Below the pieces are notes generated by a model. That model worked only from the letters and a program-made list of their open reading frames with translations, made no database searches and was not told where the DNA came from. Source: Siphonodentalium dalli (taxonomy: Eukaryota > Mollusca > Scaphopoda > Gadilida > Siphonodentaliidae). Taken from it: a stretch of DNA of 64,000 nt. Shown in pieces: positions 24,331-37,792 of this stretch (its first letter is position 1; each line of letters begins with the position of its first letter). The position numbers and the translations under genes are program-made. The stretch covers positions 4,892,505-4,956,504 of the forward strand of contig CP136061.1 in assembly GCA_032622095.1 (NCBI GenBank). Reading direction: 5' to 3'.

Positions 24331-24429
24331 AAACTATTTTGTCAGGAAAACCGTTTTCTTCACATTGCATATAAAACGCAATTAATGTGGAGAACACTCT
24401 GATATTACCTCTATCGATTAACATTTCCT

Positions 24430-26084
24430 TGAGTTATTGTGGAATGCGATAGTCACCCAAGGGTGCACGAGTACAAATTACTTATGAGCATGCAGTCACT
24501 CCATATATACATTGACACCACATAAATGGCCATATCCACTCGCTGTATAGACATACACATCACCCATTACCATACAGCCACACTTGGGTTTACCCATACA
24601 CCAACGCATGGCCCTATAGCCGTGAATAACCATGCAGACACAACAGGTATACACATACACCTCACACGACATGTATACATATTCACTACATACATGAACA
24701 CAAAGTAACCTCTTCAGTCTTGTATACCTATTCGCCTCACCATAGGTCATACAGTCGTCACTCCATGTATATTTATTTGCCACATGCATAGCTATATAGC
24801 CACTAAAGATATACATATACACCCACCGATGACCATGCAGTCACTCGATCGATCCTGATATACCTGTTCGCTACATCCATGATCATACATCACTTCTTGT
24901 ATACATATTTGCCTCACCAGTGGTCATACAGTCTCACTCCCTGTATATGTACATATTTGCGACACCCGTGGCCATATAGCCACCCAAGATATACATATAT
25001 ACCAACCAAAGCCATAGAGTCACTCCATGTATATACATATAGACCTCACCAATGGCCTTACACCCCTTCTAGATATAACAATGTCCCGCACCGCGCACAC
25101 GGCCATTCATACACTCCAGACTTGAATATACACTTGACCCATGGCAATTCAGCCTCTCGCTGTATATGCATAAACCACATTCGTGATCATAGTCACTCCT
25201 TGTATATCAATTCACCCCACCATTAATTTTGCCATACTGTCAATCCATATATACATATTGGCCGTGTCATGGCCATATAGTCACTCATAATATACCCATG
25301 ACCACAGCGTCACTCCATGTGTGTACATATACCTCATCAATGGCCATACAGCCCTTCTAGATATACCAATACCCCGCACACACGACCATTCGTACACTTC
25401 AGACTTGCATATACAGCTCAACCAGTGACAATTCAGCCACTCGCTGTATACTTATACACCGTTTACATGAGCATTCAGCTATTCACTGTATGCTTGTACA
25501 CACCACCAACGACAATACAATAGGCCTATATATAAACATATACATCCCACCCATCATCATGAGGTCACTCTATATACACTGGCCGCCAATGGCCATCAAA
25601 GTGTACTCCAGGTATGCATATACACTTCAACAATGACCGTGTAGTCATTCCATGTACACATATACACATTGCCCATAACCATACAACAACACCCTATTTA
25701 TACATACACCCATCCATTACCATACATCCAACATATGTATACATATACACCCAGCCATGACAATACAACCACCCAATGTACACCTGTACAGCCCACCCCT
25801 GACCACACACTCACTCCATATATACATACAGGACAGTGTAGCTACTCTCGTTATGCCCATACACCACTTCAATGACCAGACAGCCACTCACTGTAAACAT
25901 GTTCACCTCACACGTCACCATACATCTACTCCTTATATACCTATACATATCACCATGGACATCCCATCCATGACCATATAGTCACACATTGTATAACTAT
26001 TCACATCATTCATGAATACAATAATTCCATGTATACCTACTCACCTCGCCTATGACCATACAGTCAACAGACATACACACTATA
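24430..26084 (+). repeat. degenerate minisatellite forming the foldback's loop
   Basis: About 1.65 kb of loose ~45-55-bp repeats built from 'catacagtcactccatgtat', 'acatatacacc' and 'ccatgaccata' variants. The Thr/His/Tyr-rich open frames here reflect the repeat. Confidence 0.8.
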
Positions 26085-27274
26085 TTAAGTTGAATAAGGT
26101 TGATGCTAATGGGCCAGAATAGCCACATAATATGTTCCCTCTCAGTTCCGTTTCAAGGTTCTGCCCATTTCCGTTCAAAAACAAGGACGTTTTTTTGGCA
26201 AAATCCATATTGCATTCCTCAAAATTAACTTGTCATGATTCGTATGGTACCGGAACAACCAGAATAGAACATTTAGTTGATTAAGTAGCATGTGAGTCAC
26301 AATTGATTATGTATACATATACACCACATATATACACATATGCATATGTATATAATAATGTTTACCAAATTTGGTTGCCATTTTGGAAGCCATCTTGAGT
26401 AATTTTGTCTAAAACACCTCAGTGTGACACATGTAACAATAAACATCTTTGATACCAAACATAATTCCATTTTACTTTTAAAAAATGGTCAAACCTGAAC
26501 AGCGATTTTTTCCCGATTTTGATATCAGGTTTTTTGACAGAAAATTTCGAATAATTCTGGTAATTTCAGTGGTCAAAATAGTAAGAAATACCCAAAGTAC
26601 ATCAGAAATGTTAGTGGTCAAGCTATATAAGACAGAATAGTCAAGTGTGTGCATCACCACAACGTGTAAGCGGTTGCATGGCACGCTGGGATAATAATTA
26701 CCATTTTCCATATTTTGCCAGCCATTTTATGCCAAAATGACAATTTTGGTACAATTGAGTTCAAATATCAATAAGATATAGAATGCATCACTTACATTGC
26801 ACAGTTCTTCCCACTTCTTGATTAAATATGACTAGAATCCCAATGGGAATCTTTTGTGAAATGTTATACCGCGTTTTGTAAAATCGATTTTTTGAGTGAT
26901 CGGAAGGGATGTGGACCCCACGAACAGCATATTTCATTGTTACAATGGTCAGTTAACATGCTAAATACAAAATAAAGTCACTATTCTCAACTAGTTCCAA
27001 ACCACAGAAACTTATCTTAAAGATATTAGTAAAAAAAACGTAAACATTCCACTTCCGGTCGCCATTTTGGCGGCCATCTTGAACGGGGAGTTCCAATTTT
27101 GGCACATAAAGGTGGCGTTATGTCTTAGCTTCACAAAAATGTATACATGTGTATACATATGACAAGATGTTCTCACTATAATTGCATCAAGCTGACTTAT
27201 AGGAAAATGGCAGCCATCTTGGACGCCATCTTGAATTACAAAAAATGCTCAAAGCGGATTTTAGCGGATTTTGG
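26085..27274 (-). repeat. foldback element, right arm (inverted)
   Basis: Reverse complement of 23110-24330 with small indels, including an extra TATA/CACA-rich piece at 26306-26362. It ends exactly where the GA/CCGA microsatellite begins. Confidence 0.85.
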
Positions 27275-27311
<37 letters not shown>

Positions 27312-27595
27312 ACTGACTGACCTGACTGACCTGACTGACCTGACTGACCTGACTGACCTGACCTGACCGACCTGACCGACCGACCGACCGACCGACCGAC
27401 CGACCGACCGACCGACCGACCGACCGACCGACCGACCCGACCCGACCGACCGACCGACCCGACCGACCCGACCGACCCGACCGACCCGACCCCGACCCCG
27501 ACCCGACCCCGACCCCGACCCCGACCCCAACCCCGACCCGACCGACCGACCGACCGACCGACCGACCGACCGACCGACCGACCGACCGACCGACC
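27274..27595. repeat. compound microsatellite (GA)n-(CTGA)n-(CCGA)n
   Basis: 322 bp of simple repeats joining the foldback to S copy 2. The minus-strand frame of Arg-Ser-Val-Gly repeats across it is an artefact. Confidence 0.95.
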
Positions 27596-30500
27596 GCATT
27601 TCGGGATTAGTTTTTAACTTTTTGTTTTTTGTTTACAAAAAGTGATGGTCAGTGACTATAATTTCACGTTAGCACTATGAAACCCATGAAAAACTGTTCT
27701 AATGTTGTTGTTTTTTACGTCGCGATTGCTCGATTGAGAATCGGACTCGTCGCTCAAAAATGCTCACGCGACTTGGTAGAGAACCGCATCGCCAGTAGAA
27801 GTTCCCCCACAGTGACTTGATTATTCACGAAATGTGGCCGTATTGCCACTTGTTTGTAGAGTTATCCACCTTCGTCCGCAATTTTGACCGAGGCCGTCTT
27901 TTTGACAAATTATTGAACATCTCGAGAAATAACAGACTTCAAAATCGATATATGATCACTCCGAGCTTTGATGGGTGGGTGGGTTCCTCGACTCGAATAA
28001 AATATGTTTTACCCCAGAAGCCGAAGAAATAGTAATGTGGGAGCGTGAATTCGGAAAATGCATCTGTAATTGTTTTAGTGGTTAACAAGTCCCATTATTA
28101 AAGTGACATTGATATGTGGAACTATTTAAACATGTCACATATACTGTACATTTAAGTGTGTGTATTTGGGTTATCGTACGAGCTTGATAACACAGGAGGC
28201 CTATAGATTCTTTCAATATCAAATGTATTTTATCGCGCGCGATGTTTGTCAGTAAAAATCCCGACGGTATCGATGTCCGCACATATAATAGTTAAAATAT
28301 GTTAGTTCACTTAGCTGATGTTGTATATGTCCGTTATATTTAAAAAAATTGAATTAAAATACATGGTGTTTTCTAGGATGTTACTAGCTCTAAATACGTC
28401 ATAATAACATACGTACCACTATATTACTAATATGACTAATCATATAGATGAAACTTGGAATAGAGAGCCCCAGATTATTGCAACGGCATAGCCACTCCAA
28501 TGTACATCTTCTAATATGAATCATACGTGACACGTAGTGGAGCAACCACACATGCTGTATCCCGAATTTGCTTTTCATCACCAACGCAGGTCCCGTCATA
28601 AAATAATTAATGCTGCACCAGCACAGCTGCCGTCATGAAATTGTTAATGCTGCACCAATGCAGCTCCCGTCATAAAAGGGGTAATGCTGCACCAGCACAG
28701 CTCCCGTCATGAAAGGGTTAATGCTGCACCAGCACATATCCCGTCATGAAAGGGTTATTGCTTCACCAGCACAGCTCCCGTCATGAAAGGGTTAATGTTG
28801 CACCAGCACAGCTCCCGTCATGACATGGTTAATACTGCACCAATGCAGCTCCCGTCATAAATGGGTTAATAATGCACCAGCACAGCTCCCGTCAGAAAAG
28901 GGTTGATGCTGCACCAGCATAGCTCCCGTCATGAAAGGGTTAATGCTGCACGAGCACAGCTCCAGTCATGAAAGGGTTAATGCTGCACAAACGTAGTTCC
29001 CGTCATGAAATAATTAATGTTGCACCAGCACAGCTCCCGTCATGAAAGGGTTAATTCTGCACCAACGCAGCTCCCACCATGGCACGGTTAATGCTGAACC
29101 AACACAGCTACACGTAATGAAAGGGTTAATGCTGCACCAGCACAGATCTCATCATAAAATAATTAATGCTGCAGCAAAGAAGCTCCCGTCGTGAAATAAT
29201 TAATGCTGCACCAGCGCAGCTCCCGTAATGAAAGGGTTAATGCTGCACCAGCACAGCTCCCGTTATAAAATAATTAATGCTGCACCAACGCAACTCCCAC
29301 CATAAAAGAATAAATGCTGCACCAGCACAGCTCCAATCATAAAATAATTAATGCGGCACCAGCACAGTTCCTCACATGAACGGGTTAATGCTGCACCAAC
29401 GCAGTTCCCGTCAAAAAAGGGTTAATGCTGCACCAGCACAGCTCCCGTCATGAAAGGGTTAATGCTGCATCAGCACAGCTCCCTTCATGAAAGGGTTAAT
29501 GCTGCACCAACGCAGCTCCCGTCATGAAAGGGTTAATGCTGCACCAGCGCAGCTCCTGTTATGAAAGGGTTAATGCTGCACCAGCGCAGCTCCCGTTATG
29601 AAAGGGTTATTGCTTCACCACCGCAACTCCCGTCATGAAAGGGTTAATGCTGCACCAGCGCAGTTCCCGTCATGAAATGGTTAATACTGCACCAACGCAG
29701 CTCCCGTCATGAAAGGGTTAATGCTGCATCAGCGCAGTTCCCGTCATGACAGGGTTATTGTGGCACCAACGCTGCTCCCAACATCAAGTAATTAATGCTG
29801 CACCAACGCAGCTCCCGTCATGAAAGAGTTAACGCTGCACCAGCGCAGCTCCCGTCATGAAAGGGTTAATGATGCACCAGCGCAGCTCCCATCATGAAAG
29901 AGTTAATGCTGCCCCAACGCAACTCCCATCATAAAGAATAAATGCTGCACCAGCATAGCTCCCATCACAACAAAATTAATGATGCACCAACGCAGCTCCC
30001 GTCATGAAAGGGTTAATGTTGCACCAACGCAGCTCCCACCATGAAAGGGTTAATGCTGCACCAGCGCAGCTCCGGTCATGAAATAGTTAATGCTGCCCCA
30101 ACACAACTCCCATCATAAAAGAATAAATGCTGCACCAGCATAGCTCCCATCATAAAAAATTAATGCTGCACCAGCACAGTTCCTTTCATGAAAGGGTTAA
30201 TGTTGCACCAACGCAGTTCCGTCATAGAAAGGTTACTGCTGCCCCAACGCAGCTCCAGTCATGAATGAATTAATGCTGCCCCAACGCAGCTCCCGTCATG
30301 AAAGAATTAATGCTGCAACAGCACAGCTCCGGTCATAAAAGGGTTAACGTTGCACCAACGCAGCTCCCGTTATGAAAGGGTTAATGCTGCACCAACGCAG
30401 CTCCCATCATCAAGTAATTAATGCTGCACCAACGCAGCTCCCATCATGAAATAATTAATGCTGCACCAACGCAGCTCCCGTCATGAAAGGGTTAATGCTG

Positions 30501-32025
30501 CACCAGCGCAGCTCCCGTCATGAAAGAATTAATGCTGCACTAGCACAGCCCCCGTCATGAAAGGGCTAATACTGCACCAACGCAGCTCCCATCATAAAAA
30601 AATTAATCCTGCACCAACACAGCTCCCGTCATTAAATAATTAATACTGCGCCAACGCCGCTTCCATCATGAAATAATTAATGCTGCACCAGCACAGCTCT
30701 CGTCGTGAAAGGGTTAATGCTGCACCAACGCAACTCCCGCCATGAAAGGGTTAATGCTGCACCAACCCAACTCCCATCAACAAGTAATTAATGCTGCTCC
30801 AAAGCAGCTCCCGTCGTGAAATAATTTATGCTGCACCAACGCAGCCCCATCAACAAATAATTAATGCTTCACAAACGCAGCTCCCGTCATGAAATAATTA
30901 ATGCTGCTCCAGGCCACCAGCGCAGCTCCAATCATGAATGGGCTAATGCTGCACCAACACAGATTCCGTCATGAAAATGTTAATGCTGCACCAACGCAGC
31001 GCCCATCATCAAATAATTAATGCACCAACGCAGCTCCCGTCATGAAATAATTAATGCTGCACCAGCGCAGCTCCCATCATAAATGGGTTAATACTGCACC
31101 AACGCAGCTCCCGTCATAAAAAAGGTTAATGCTGCACCAGCACAGCTCCCATCATAAAAGAATGAATGCTGCACCAGCACAGCTCCCATCGTTACAAAAT
31201 TAATGCTGCACCAGCACAGTTCCTTTCATGAAAGGGTTAATGCTGCACTAACGCAGCTCCCGTCATGAAAGTGTTAATGCTGCAACAACACAGCTCCCAT
31301 CATAAAATACTTAATGCTGCACCAACGCAACTCCCGTCGTGAAATAAATAATGCTGCACCAGCGCAGCTCCCGTCATGAAAGGGTAAATGCTGCACCATC
31401 GCAGCTCCAATCATGAATGGGTTAATGTTGCACCAACGCAGATGCCGTCCTAAAATAATTAATGATGCACCAGCGCAGCTCCCGTCATGAAAGGGTTAAT
31501 GCTGCACCAGCGCAGCCTCCATCATGAATGTTAATGCTGCACCAGCACAGCTCCCATCATAAAATAATTAATGTTGCACCAGTACAGTTCCTTTCATGAA
31601 AGGGTTAATGCTGCACCAACGCAGCTCCCGTCGAGAAATGTTTAATGCTGCACCAGCACAGCTTCCGTAATAAAAACATTAATGCTGCACTAGCGCATCT
31701 CCCATCGTGAAAGGGTTAATGCAGCACGTACGCAGCCAACATGACGTAAATGACGCCATGAGCCGTGGCATTTCATCTCGTTGTTCCACTTCCAATTCCG
31801 CAATTTTAAACAGTTGCTAATCGGAAATCACGTGTCAATTTCGCTAAATAGCATACACTCTTTCCTGAATTTCCTCTCATCGTATAGAAAATATAAAAAA
31901 ATTATATGACGTCATTCACCTGCCTAAGGTATAAACAACCACGCTCGCCTGTGGTGAGCTGGTGGTTGCTATAAGACTCCATACACCAACGACGGTATTG
32001 TCTGTGTTGTTATCAATTCAGTTAA
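27596..32025 (+). mobile_element. block S, copy 2
   Basis: Second copy of the unit at 13758-19079: same flanks, shorter array (28585-31738). It runs directly into X copy 3 with no insertion, giving the reference for the uninterrupted S-X junction. Confidence 0.6.
28585..31738 (+). repeat. 37-bp minisatellite array, ~85 units (copy 2)
   Basis: Same 37-bp unit as 14730-18790. Long runs of variant units occur in the same order as in copy 1, so the arrays share descent and differ by block deletion or expansion. Confidence 0.95.
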
Positions 32026-32211
32026 ATGTAATTATCGCATACTGATATGTAATACAATACAATACAATCACACGGACAAATTCATTCCGTGTTCATCAAT
32101 TTTCATTGAAATGTGTGGATACGAGACATTGTCATAATTCGCCATGTTATCGTCAAGTTATTACGACAATGTACCGGCAGTACACTATTGGTTGGAAGGA
32201 GCAATGGACGC

Positions 32212-33862
32212 ACAAGTGAAGGTTAATAATATTTGTCCCAAAATCGACACAGTTTATGGTCAGAATTTCAATGTTATTGTGAAATTACACTGTATTTGTC
32301 AGTTGGTGAGAAAAATTCTTCATTTCCATAACATTTTTTACAAACTAATACTCATAAAAACTTTGTAAAACATGAGGCGCCTGATATACACTGGGGATGC
32401 TAAAAAAAATAAACTATAAGTCGCATTTTTTTTTAGAAAAGAAGCTATAATGAAAATATGGGGAAGGTTCCGGTTCTCTGTTGAGGGCTCCGATTCTTTG
32501 CAACTTACTCGCGGTGGCTCCGGTTTTCTACGAATGTGCGGAGTAGTTTTTACATGTCCACATCTAACCCCATAATCATTTTGAAACAATTATTGGGTTA
32601 AACAAGATATTTGTATTGTGTGCACATTACCTAAATACAATGGTCTGCTCACAATTATAACATCCCTTTCTCACAAAGTTACGACATGCAAGCAATTACT
32701 AAACACTTATCATATTGTTTCTCGAGGACATTATTTCTCTTCGCGTACACGTACATTTGACAGATCCAGTTCCTAACGTTTCTGTATTGTTTGATAGGTA
32801 TAACAAAAGACGTTCAGTCAGCGGAATAATAAATTTAGCATATGTCACTGAGCAATGGTTTTTTGTTTAAATTTTTTAGTGTAAACTGGGGCAGGAATTG
32901 TGACTTTTATTGGAACTCTATAACAGTTCTGAAAGTAATTTTATTTTATGATACTTTTAAGTGAATTATATGTAATAGTGTGCGTTCTCCTGTTTATGTT
33001 TAGGCGCAGTGAATCAAATACGTCTACGAACGAGTTTTTATTCTTTCTGTCCCTCGATTTTTGGGGGAGACTATTAAAATAGCCGGTGTCCCATTGAGTC
33101 GTCGGGACGCCCGTGCGTCCGTCCATGCGGAGAGATTCCGGATGAAAACTTCATTTTTGGGCTAACGGATCGAAACCAAATTTGGTACGCGACCTTATGA
33201 GCACGAAATACAGGTCAAGTTAGGTCCGGAGTTATGGCCCGTTTTTTTCGATTTAGAATTTTGTCGTTTTGAGGTTTGCGGGTGATAATTTTAGATTGTG
33301 TGATCGGATCCGAACCATATTTGGAATGTGAGTTTATGAGCACCAAATACAGGTAAATTTATAATATGGGTTCGGTCCGCCCAATTTTGTCGGAGTTATG
33401 GACCGTGTCGACTTAAAATTTGCCGATTATTTTGTTTTTCGGGTGATAACTTGACTTTTAGTTACCTGGTTGATTTTAAATTAAACACGAAGAACATGCC
33501 AAGTTTGAAGTTGGTCACGGTGAATTTCGACAGAATTAAAAAAATCAACAATTACTATAAGTTACTAAAAATCCACCTTTCGGGGGACACGTGGTCACTG
33601 ACCTGTTATTGTTGTTGTTGATGTTGTTGTTGGTATTGTTGTTGTTGGAAGTGTTTCTGCAAAGAGACAAGACACCTTTAAGCGTTATGCCAGTCTTGAT
33701 TGTTTAATTTCCATTGCTGAATATCTATTCTTCAGAAATGGCGATGCTATTATTGTCAAGCAATGGATGGACATGGAAACGAGACGCTGCAGCATACACT
33801 CATTACACACCAGTGATCTCGAGATCGTCTTGCTGGGCGGCGTATCGAGTGATGATATTCGA
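32212..33862 (+). repeat. dispersed repeat X, copy 3
   Basis: Full-length relative of X copy 1, including the exon-like segment after 'tattcttcag' (33727-33736). That segment is frameshifted here by a 2-bp loss in 'acacaccagtgatctcgag'. Preceded by an (AATAC)n-type tract shared with the X copy 2 locus. Confidence 0.75.
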
Positions 33863-33869
33863 AACAAAC

Positions 33870-35030
33870 ATAAATAACCAGACAAAGGGTCACAGACAAA
33901 TGTGAGCACTACCATGTCAACGCATAATAACATTTATCACATAAGTAGCCCCTAAATCCGGCCTAATATTATTTAGTAAGATACACGTGTATTATCGGCA
34001 CACCCATTGATATAAGAGCTTAGCGCAATGATAACGATGTCAATGCCAGAAGTTTATTGTTATGTTAATTAGAATATAATTATGATATTCAATTCGTGTT
34101 GGCCTATTTGGTGCCGACAGTGATATAAGAATGCTAGAACACTTTTGTTAGCACGAAAAGACACATTTAGAATGCAACTATATTAACGAACCAAAGCCGG
34201 ACGCTTTGTGTCGTATATAGACTATATCTGATTTTGTGACGTCACCAATTAGTATCTAATACGACGCTGTTGTTTTGAATTTCGGGAGCGCGAATGTCGC
34301 ACAGTAGATCGGTGGGCTTAAAGCATTAATGTCGTAATTGGCGGTCAAGAGGCCAACCCAAATCAGTCGACGTGCAACATTCCCTTATTTATATAAACGT
34401 CATAAAATCATTTATTTGTTTTTATTTATAAGGGAAGGTAGGTCCATAATGAATTTCTAACGTGTTTACTCCGGCACTCTACTGGATCAAATCATAAATA
34501 AACTAAAATCACCACAACTCAACATGAACTATACGTGTATCTCGAAGCTTTATTTTCCAACTATGCACAGCAGTTGAGCAATACTGCTTAGTTCTGAAGA
34601 GACTCAGTCTGAGTAAACTCATACCTAAATATTCATTACAACATTGAATATAAGGTCTGACGGATAACATCGCTATCTCATTTCCAGGTCCTCGGGATTC
34701 CGTAATCTGATTGATTGCGTAAATTATTTTCATTCCAATGAAACCGTATGGGTTAATAAACAAGTGTTAGTGGGCGGAGACTCCCATAATGTCACCTCTA
34801 AATATAGTAACAGAGCGGAATTTCTCCGATCGAAAGCGATGCTTGCAAATACAACAGAGACAGAAACAATGGCTTCGAAATTATATATTTGGTACGATTC
34901 GGATTAATTTGAAGGATGTGCTAGACCTGATAGATAGGCCTGCGCATGGTACCAACTTGGCCTCCCATAAATATAAATAGAACTCACCCATGTCCGTGTA
35001 TTTGATTTACTTTATTGTACCATGGTTTGC
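33870..35030. other. unassigned unique sequence
   Basis: No repeat, domain or RNA gene recognised. Short open frames (34509-34763 minus, 34789-34980 plus) lack any family signature. Confidence 0.35.
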
Positions 35031-35109
35031 AAATCAAATTATTTGTCGTAAAAAAGTCATCTGAAAGTTAACACCGAGGAAATGACTTAATTTTATGCTT
35101 TTAAATAGT

Positions 35110-35249
35110 TCTAAAGCATCATTTTTGATGACGACCTTATTTTTTGCTCTCGGATGCAGCTTTCCGGTTGATGCAGCGAGCTCATCTCCCGAAAAAGAAT
35201 AGTCGCACACACGACAAATATTATCTGCTGTAAGTTTATGTCGCGACAC
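35110..35249 (-). CDS. possible N-terminal exon with CxxC zinc-finger-like motif
   Basis: An ATG at 35249-35247 (minus) opens a 71-codon frame beginning MSRHKLTADNICRVCDYSFS and continuing with a basic stretch (HPRAKNKVVIKNDALELF). The CRVC pair near the N terminus resembles the first half of the Cys-rich leader of several metazoan zinc-finger and transposon-related proteins. The second metal-binding half and any catalytic domain are not in view. The frame runs on to a stop at 35034. A clean donor was not found, so the exon end is uncertain. It may equally be a fragment of a decayed element. Confidence 0.3.
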
Positions 35250-35681
35250 AGGCCATTGCTATTGCGAAGCACAACAAATAACACGTGGGGACACCTGTCA
35301 ATCATCGATGTATTTTTTAAAATCCGTGACGTCATTTTGGGGAAGCTCTTCGCTGAATAGAAATGGTTTTGGCGACATAAGCTCCAGACTCTATATTTCA
35401 AATATAGAGTCGACGTTCACCCAGACTGGAAGAGACTATACCGTGCGAAAGGAAATAAGATAATATTTAATATGGATTTGATTGTTATCTGATAATCCAT
35501 ATATATCCTATTTTCTTGAATAGAATGAAACACACACTTATGAACAGAGCAGAAGATACATTCAGTTCCACGTGAATTCGGTCAATGGTGAAAGTTACAC
35601 GATGACGTTGTTTGTCGACTATCGTTGAAATTGACATGTTATGAATGAAATGAACATCCTGAGTATCTGAAGCGGAGAGCC

Positions 35682-35695
35682 CCCCCCCCCCCCCC
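35682..35695 (+). repeat. poly-C run
   Basis: About 14 consecutive C; its true length is uncertain in most assemblies. Confidence 0.9.
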
Positions 35696-35699
35696 AGCA

Positions 35700-37000
35700 C
35701 GCCTAGTAATATAATGGTTAGTTTCAGTTCCATGCACTTTCGAAAACATATATAACTATTTATAATTACCCCACCAAACATAAGCCTTATGCACGTGAAT
35801 CGTATCTGGTGGGAATAAAGTGATTTTGACAAGAATTGTTTTGAACGCTATGCGCAGAAACCCCTATGTGATTCTTTTAGCTTTGGTTCATTAATTACGC
35901 TTGCGTATGATCATATTATGTCTTGAAGGAGTATTTACTTCCTCTTTGGTTGTGATAAGGATATCAATACTAATGATGGTTAAGCCCAACCGTTTCGATA
36001 TCGTTTTCCCTTGGTAAAATGTGATTATGTGGTAACATGGATCTCAAATCCGTCGCAATTCTAATTTTATACATAATGTATTAACCTTCTTGTCCACTAA
36101 ATTCGATATAGCTCGGTTCGAATCGAATTTAATGCACTCAGTTCATAAATTGTGTATAGAGTTGCAACTCATCAGACATCCTGTATTATTATATTATATA
36201 CATGTAGCTGAGTCATATGACAAACATTTTTTTCTGTCAGTTTTATTTTTGGCAATATTCGATGAACCTGACATCTGTTAACAGACTGGACTATTTGTAA
36301 TTTGAGTGGTTGCCTTGATATTTAGGTTTGTATGGTGGCGGATTTCATGAGTATGTTTAATTACTATCATCTGAATAGCACTGGTAGTATATATTGCTGT
36401 CTGGTCAATTGTTATTACTATCAAAAGGTAACTTGTCTGACATACTATATATGAAGAGCACAGTTGCTATATCATGCGAGGTAGCTGTGTCTCATATTAA
36501 CCTTTCAAACTGAGTTATCCCTTTTGAACGACATAAACTAATGTAAGTATGAGCACGAGCTCTGATGCGTATTATATACATACTAACATGTGTATACGCT
36601 GCCTGTGTTCACACAGATTTATATCTTAAGTTCAGGCGGTATTTATGTGAATCAACGAACCGGTGACATGACCTGCTGCCAAGCTACATGTATCAAAGTA
36701 TACCGGTACATAACATAGGCACTAAATATAACCACACATGTATAGTATAAAGCAACACATTTTTGAACCCAAATTCTTACCCACCTCTTGACTATGTTTT
36801 AACACATGTAGTACGCGTAGATGGATTATACATACCAGGGAGTATGTGCATGCTCACAATTAGTTTCACAAATGTGATTCGAGATGGGGAAACTCTGTTA
36901 GAAAGTATAACATGGAACAAAATACTCCTTACTGGAAATAGTAATTGTTTTTGAATCAAATTTAAACACAAATCTTGACTAAGTTGTGTGGGCATACATT
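35700..37000. other. unassigned unique sequence
   Basis: AT-rich. Short open frames (36090-36281, 36763-36954) show no recognisable motif or splice framework. Confidence 0.35.
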
Positions 37001-37009
37001 TGAATTAAT

Positions 37010-37300
37010 TATATGATATTTTCTAAGGTGTTACTAGTTAAATGTCTTTGTGTTTTGTCCCTAAATAGTTCTACTCAAATTGTGTTCCATAAAGAGTCTC
37101 TATATTCATATTCACATACCTACCACTATATTACTAATTTGACCGATCTTATTTATGAAACTGGGACAAAAGAGCCCCGGAGTTCTAGACGGCATATCGA
37201 ATGGAAAGTATCCATACCCAGGGACATCTTCTGTAAGAGCCCAAAATCTAACAAAATTACTGTATTGTCTATGTTGTTATCAATTCAGTTAAAAGTATTA
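37010..37300 (+). repeat. array-less relative of block S, with the SINE beside it
   Basis: 'ttttctaaggtgttactagt' and 'taccactatattactaattt' match the left flank of S (14515-14625), and 'gttatcaattcagttaa' matches the right end of S (19063-19079). Left and right flanks are only about 80 bp apart here, with no 37-bp units. Confidence 0.6.
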
Positions 37301-37318
37301 GACACATACTTATGCTTA

Positions 37319-37641
37319 AGGGGCCTTGGTGGCTCAGTCGGCAAGGGGTAAAATCCAAAGCTATTCGCTCTTCAGTGATGGTGATAAGGGTTCAAATTCA
37401 CATGTTCCCATAGTGGACTTTGTAACTCGAAATCGTTATATGGTTGAGTTGCCATTTACTCGCCGATTGCCGGTGATTTGCCGCCCATGGTCCAGTTGTT
37501 AACCAGCCATTGAAATCACTCTTATATTATCCGTAAGTGTGCGGATTTCCTCCACCACTAAAACTGGCAATGTCGTGATATGGCCTTAGTTGATGAAAGC
37601 GACATTAAACCTCAATCAATCAATCAATCGATCAACTGAGG
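37319..37641 (+). repeat. tRNA-derived SINE with (AATC)n tail
   Basis: A tRNA-like head holds a perfect box A (TGGCTCAGTCGG, 37330-37341) and a weak box B (GGTTCAAATTC, 37389-37399). A ~180-bp tRNA-unrelated body follows, and it ends in 'attaaacctcaatcaatcaa'. A-box/B-box spacing and the tail fit a Pol III-transcribed SINE moved by a LINE. It is not a functional tRNA: no cloverleaf can be drawn beyond the D-arm. Confidence 0.75.
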
Positions 37642-37792
37642 CGTAATTGTATAAATACCGGTAGCGCGAGAACAATTTATTTAGTTGTTTATATTATTTT
37701 TTCGCTTTTTGAAAAATTCTCGTAATACGGTATCGGTATTTGATGTGATAGCACAGCTACTTTAATTCGTCAACAACATTTAATCAACATTT

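Noticed and set aside
27261-27599. Long Arg-Ser-Val-Gly repeat protein (minus)
   Set aside because: Translation of a CCGA/GA microsatellite.
37319-37410. tRNA gene
   Set aside because: Box A is good, but box B is weak, the anticodon and acceptor stems cannot be drawn, and a SINE body and tail follow.
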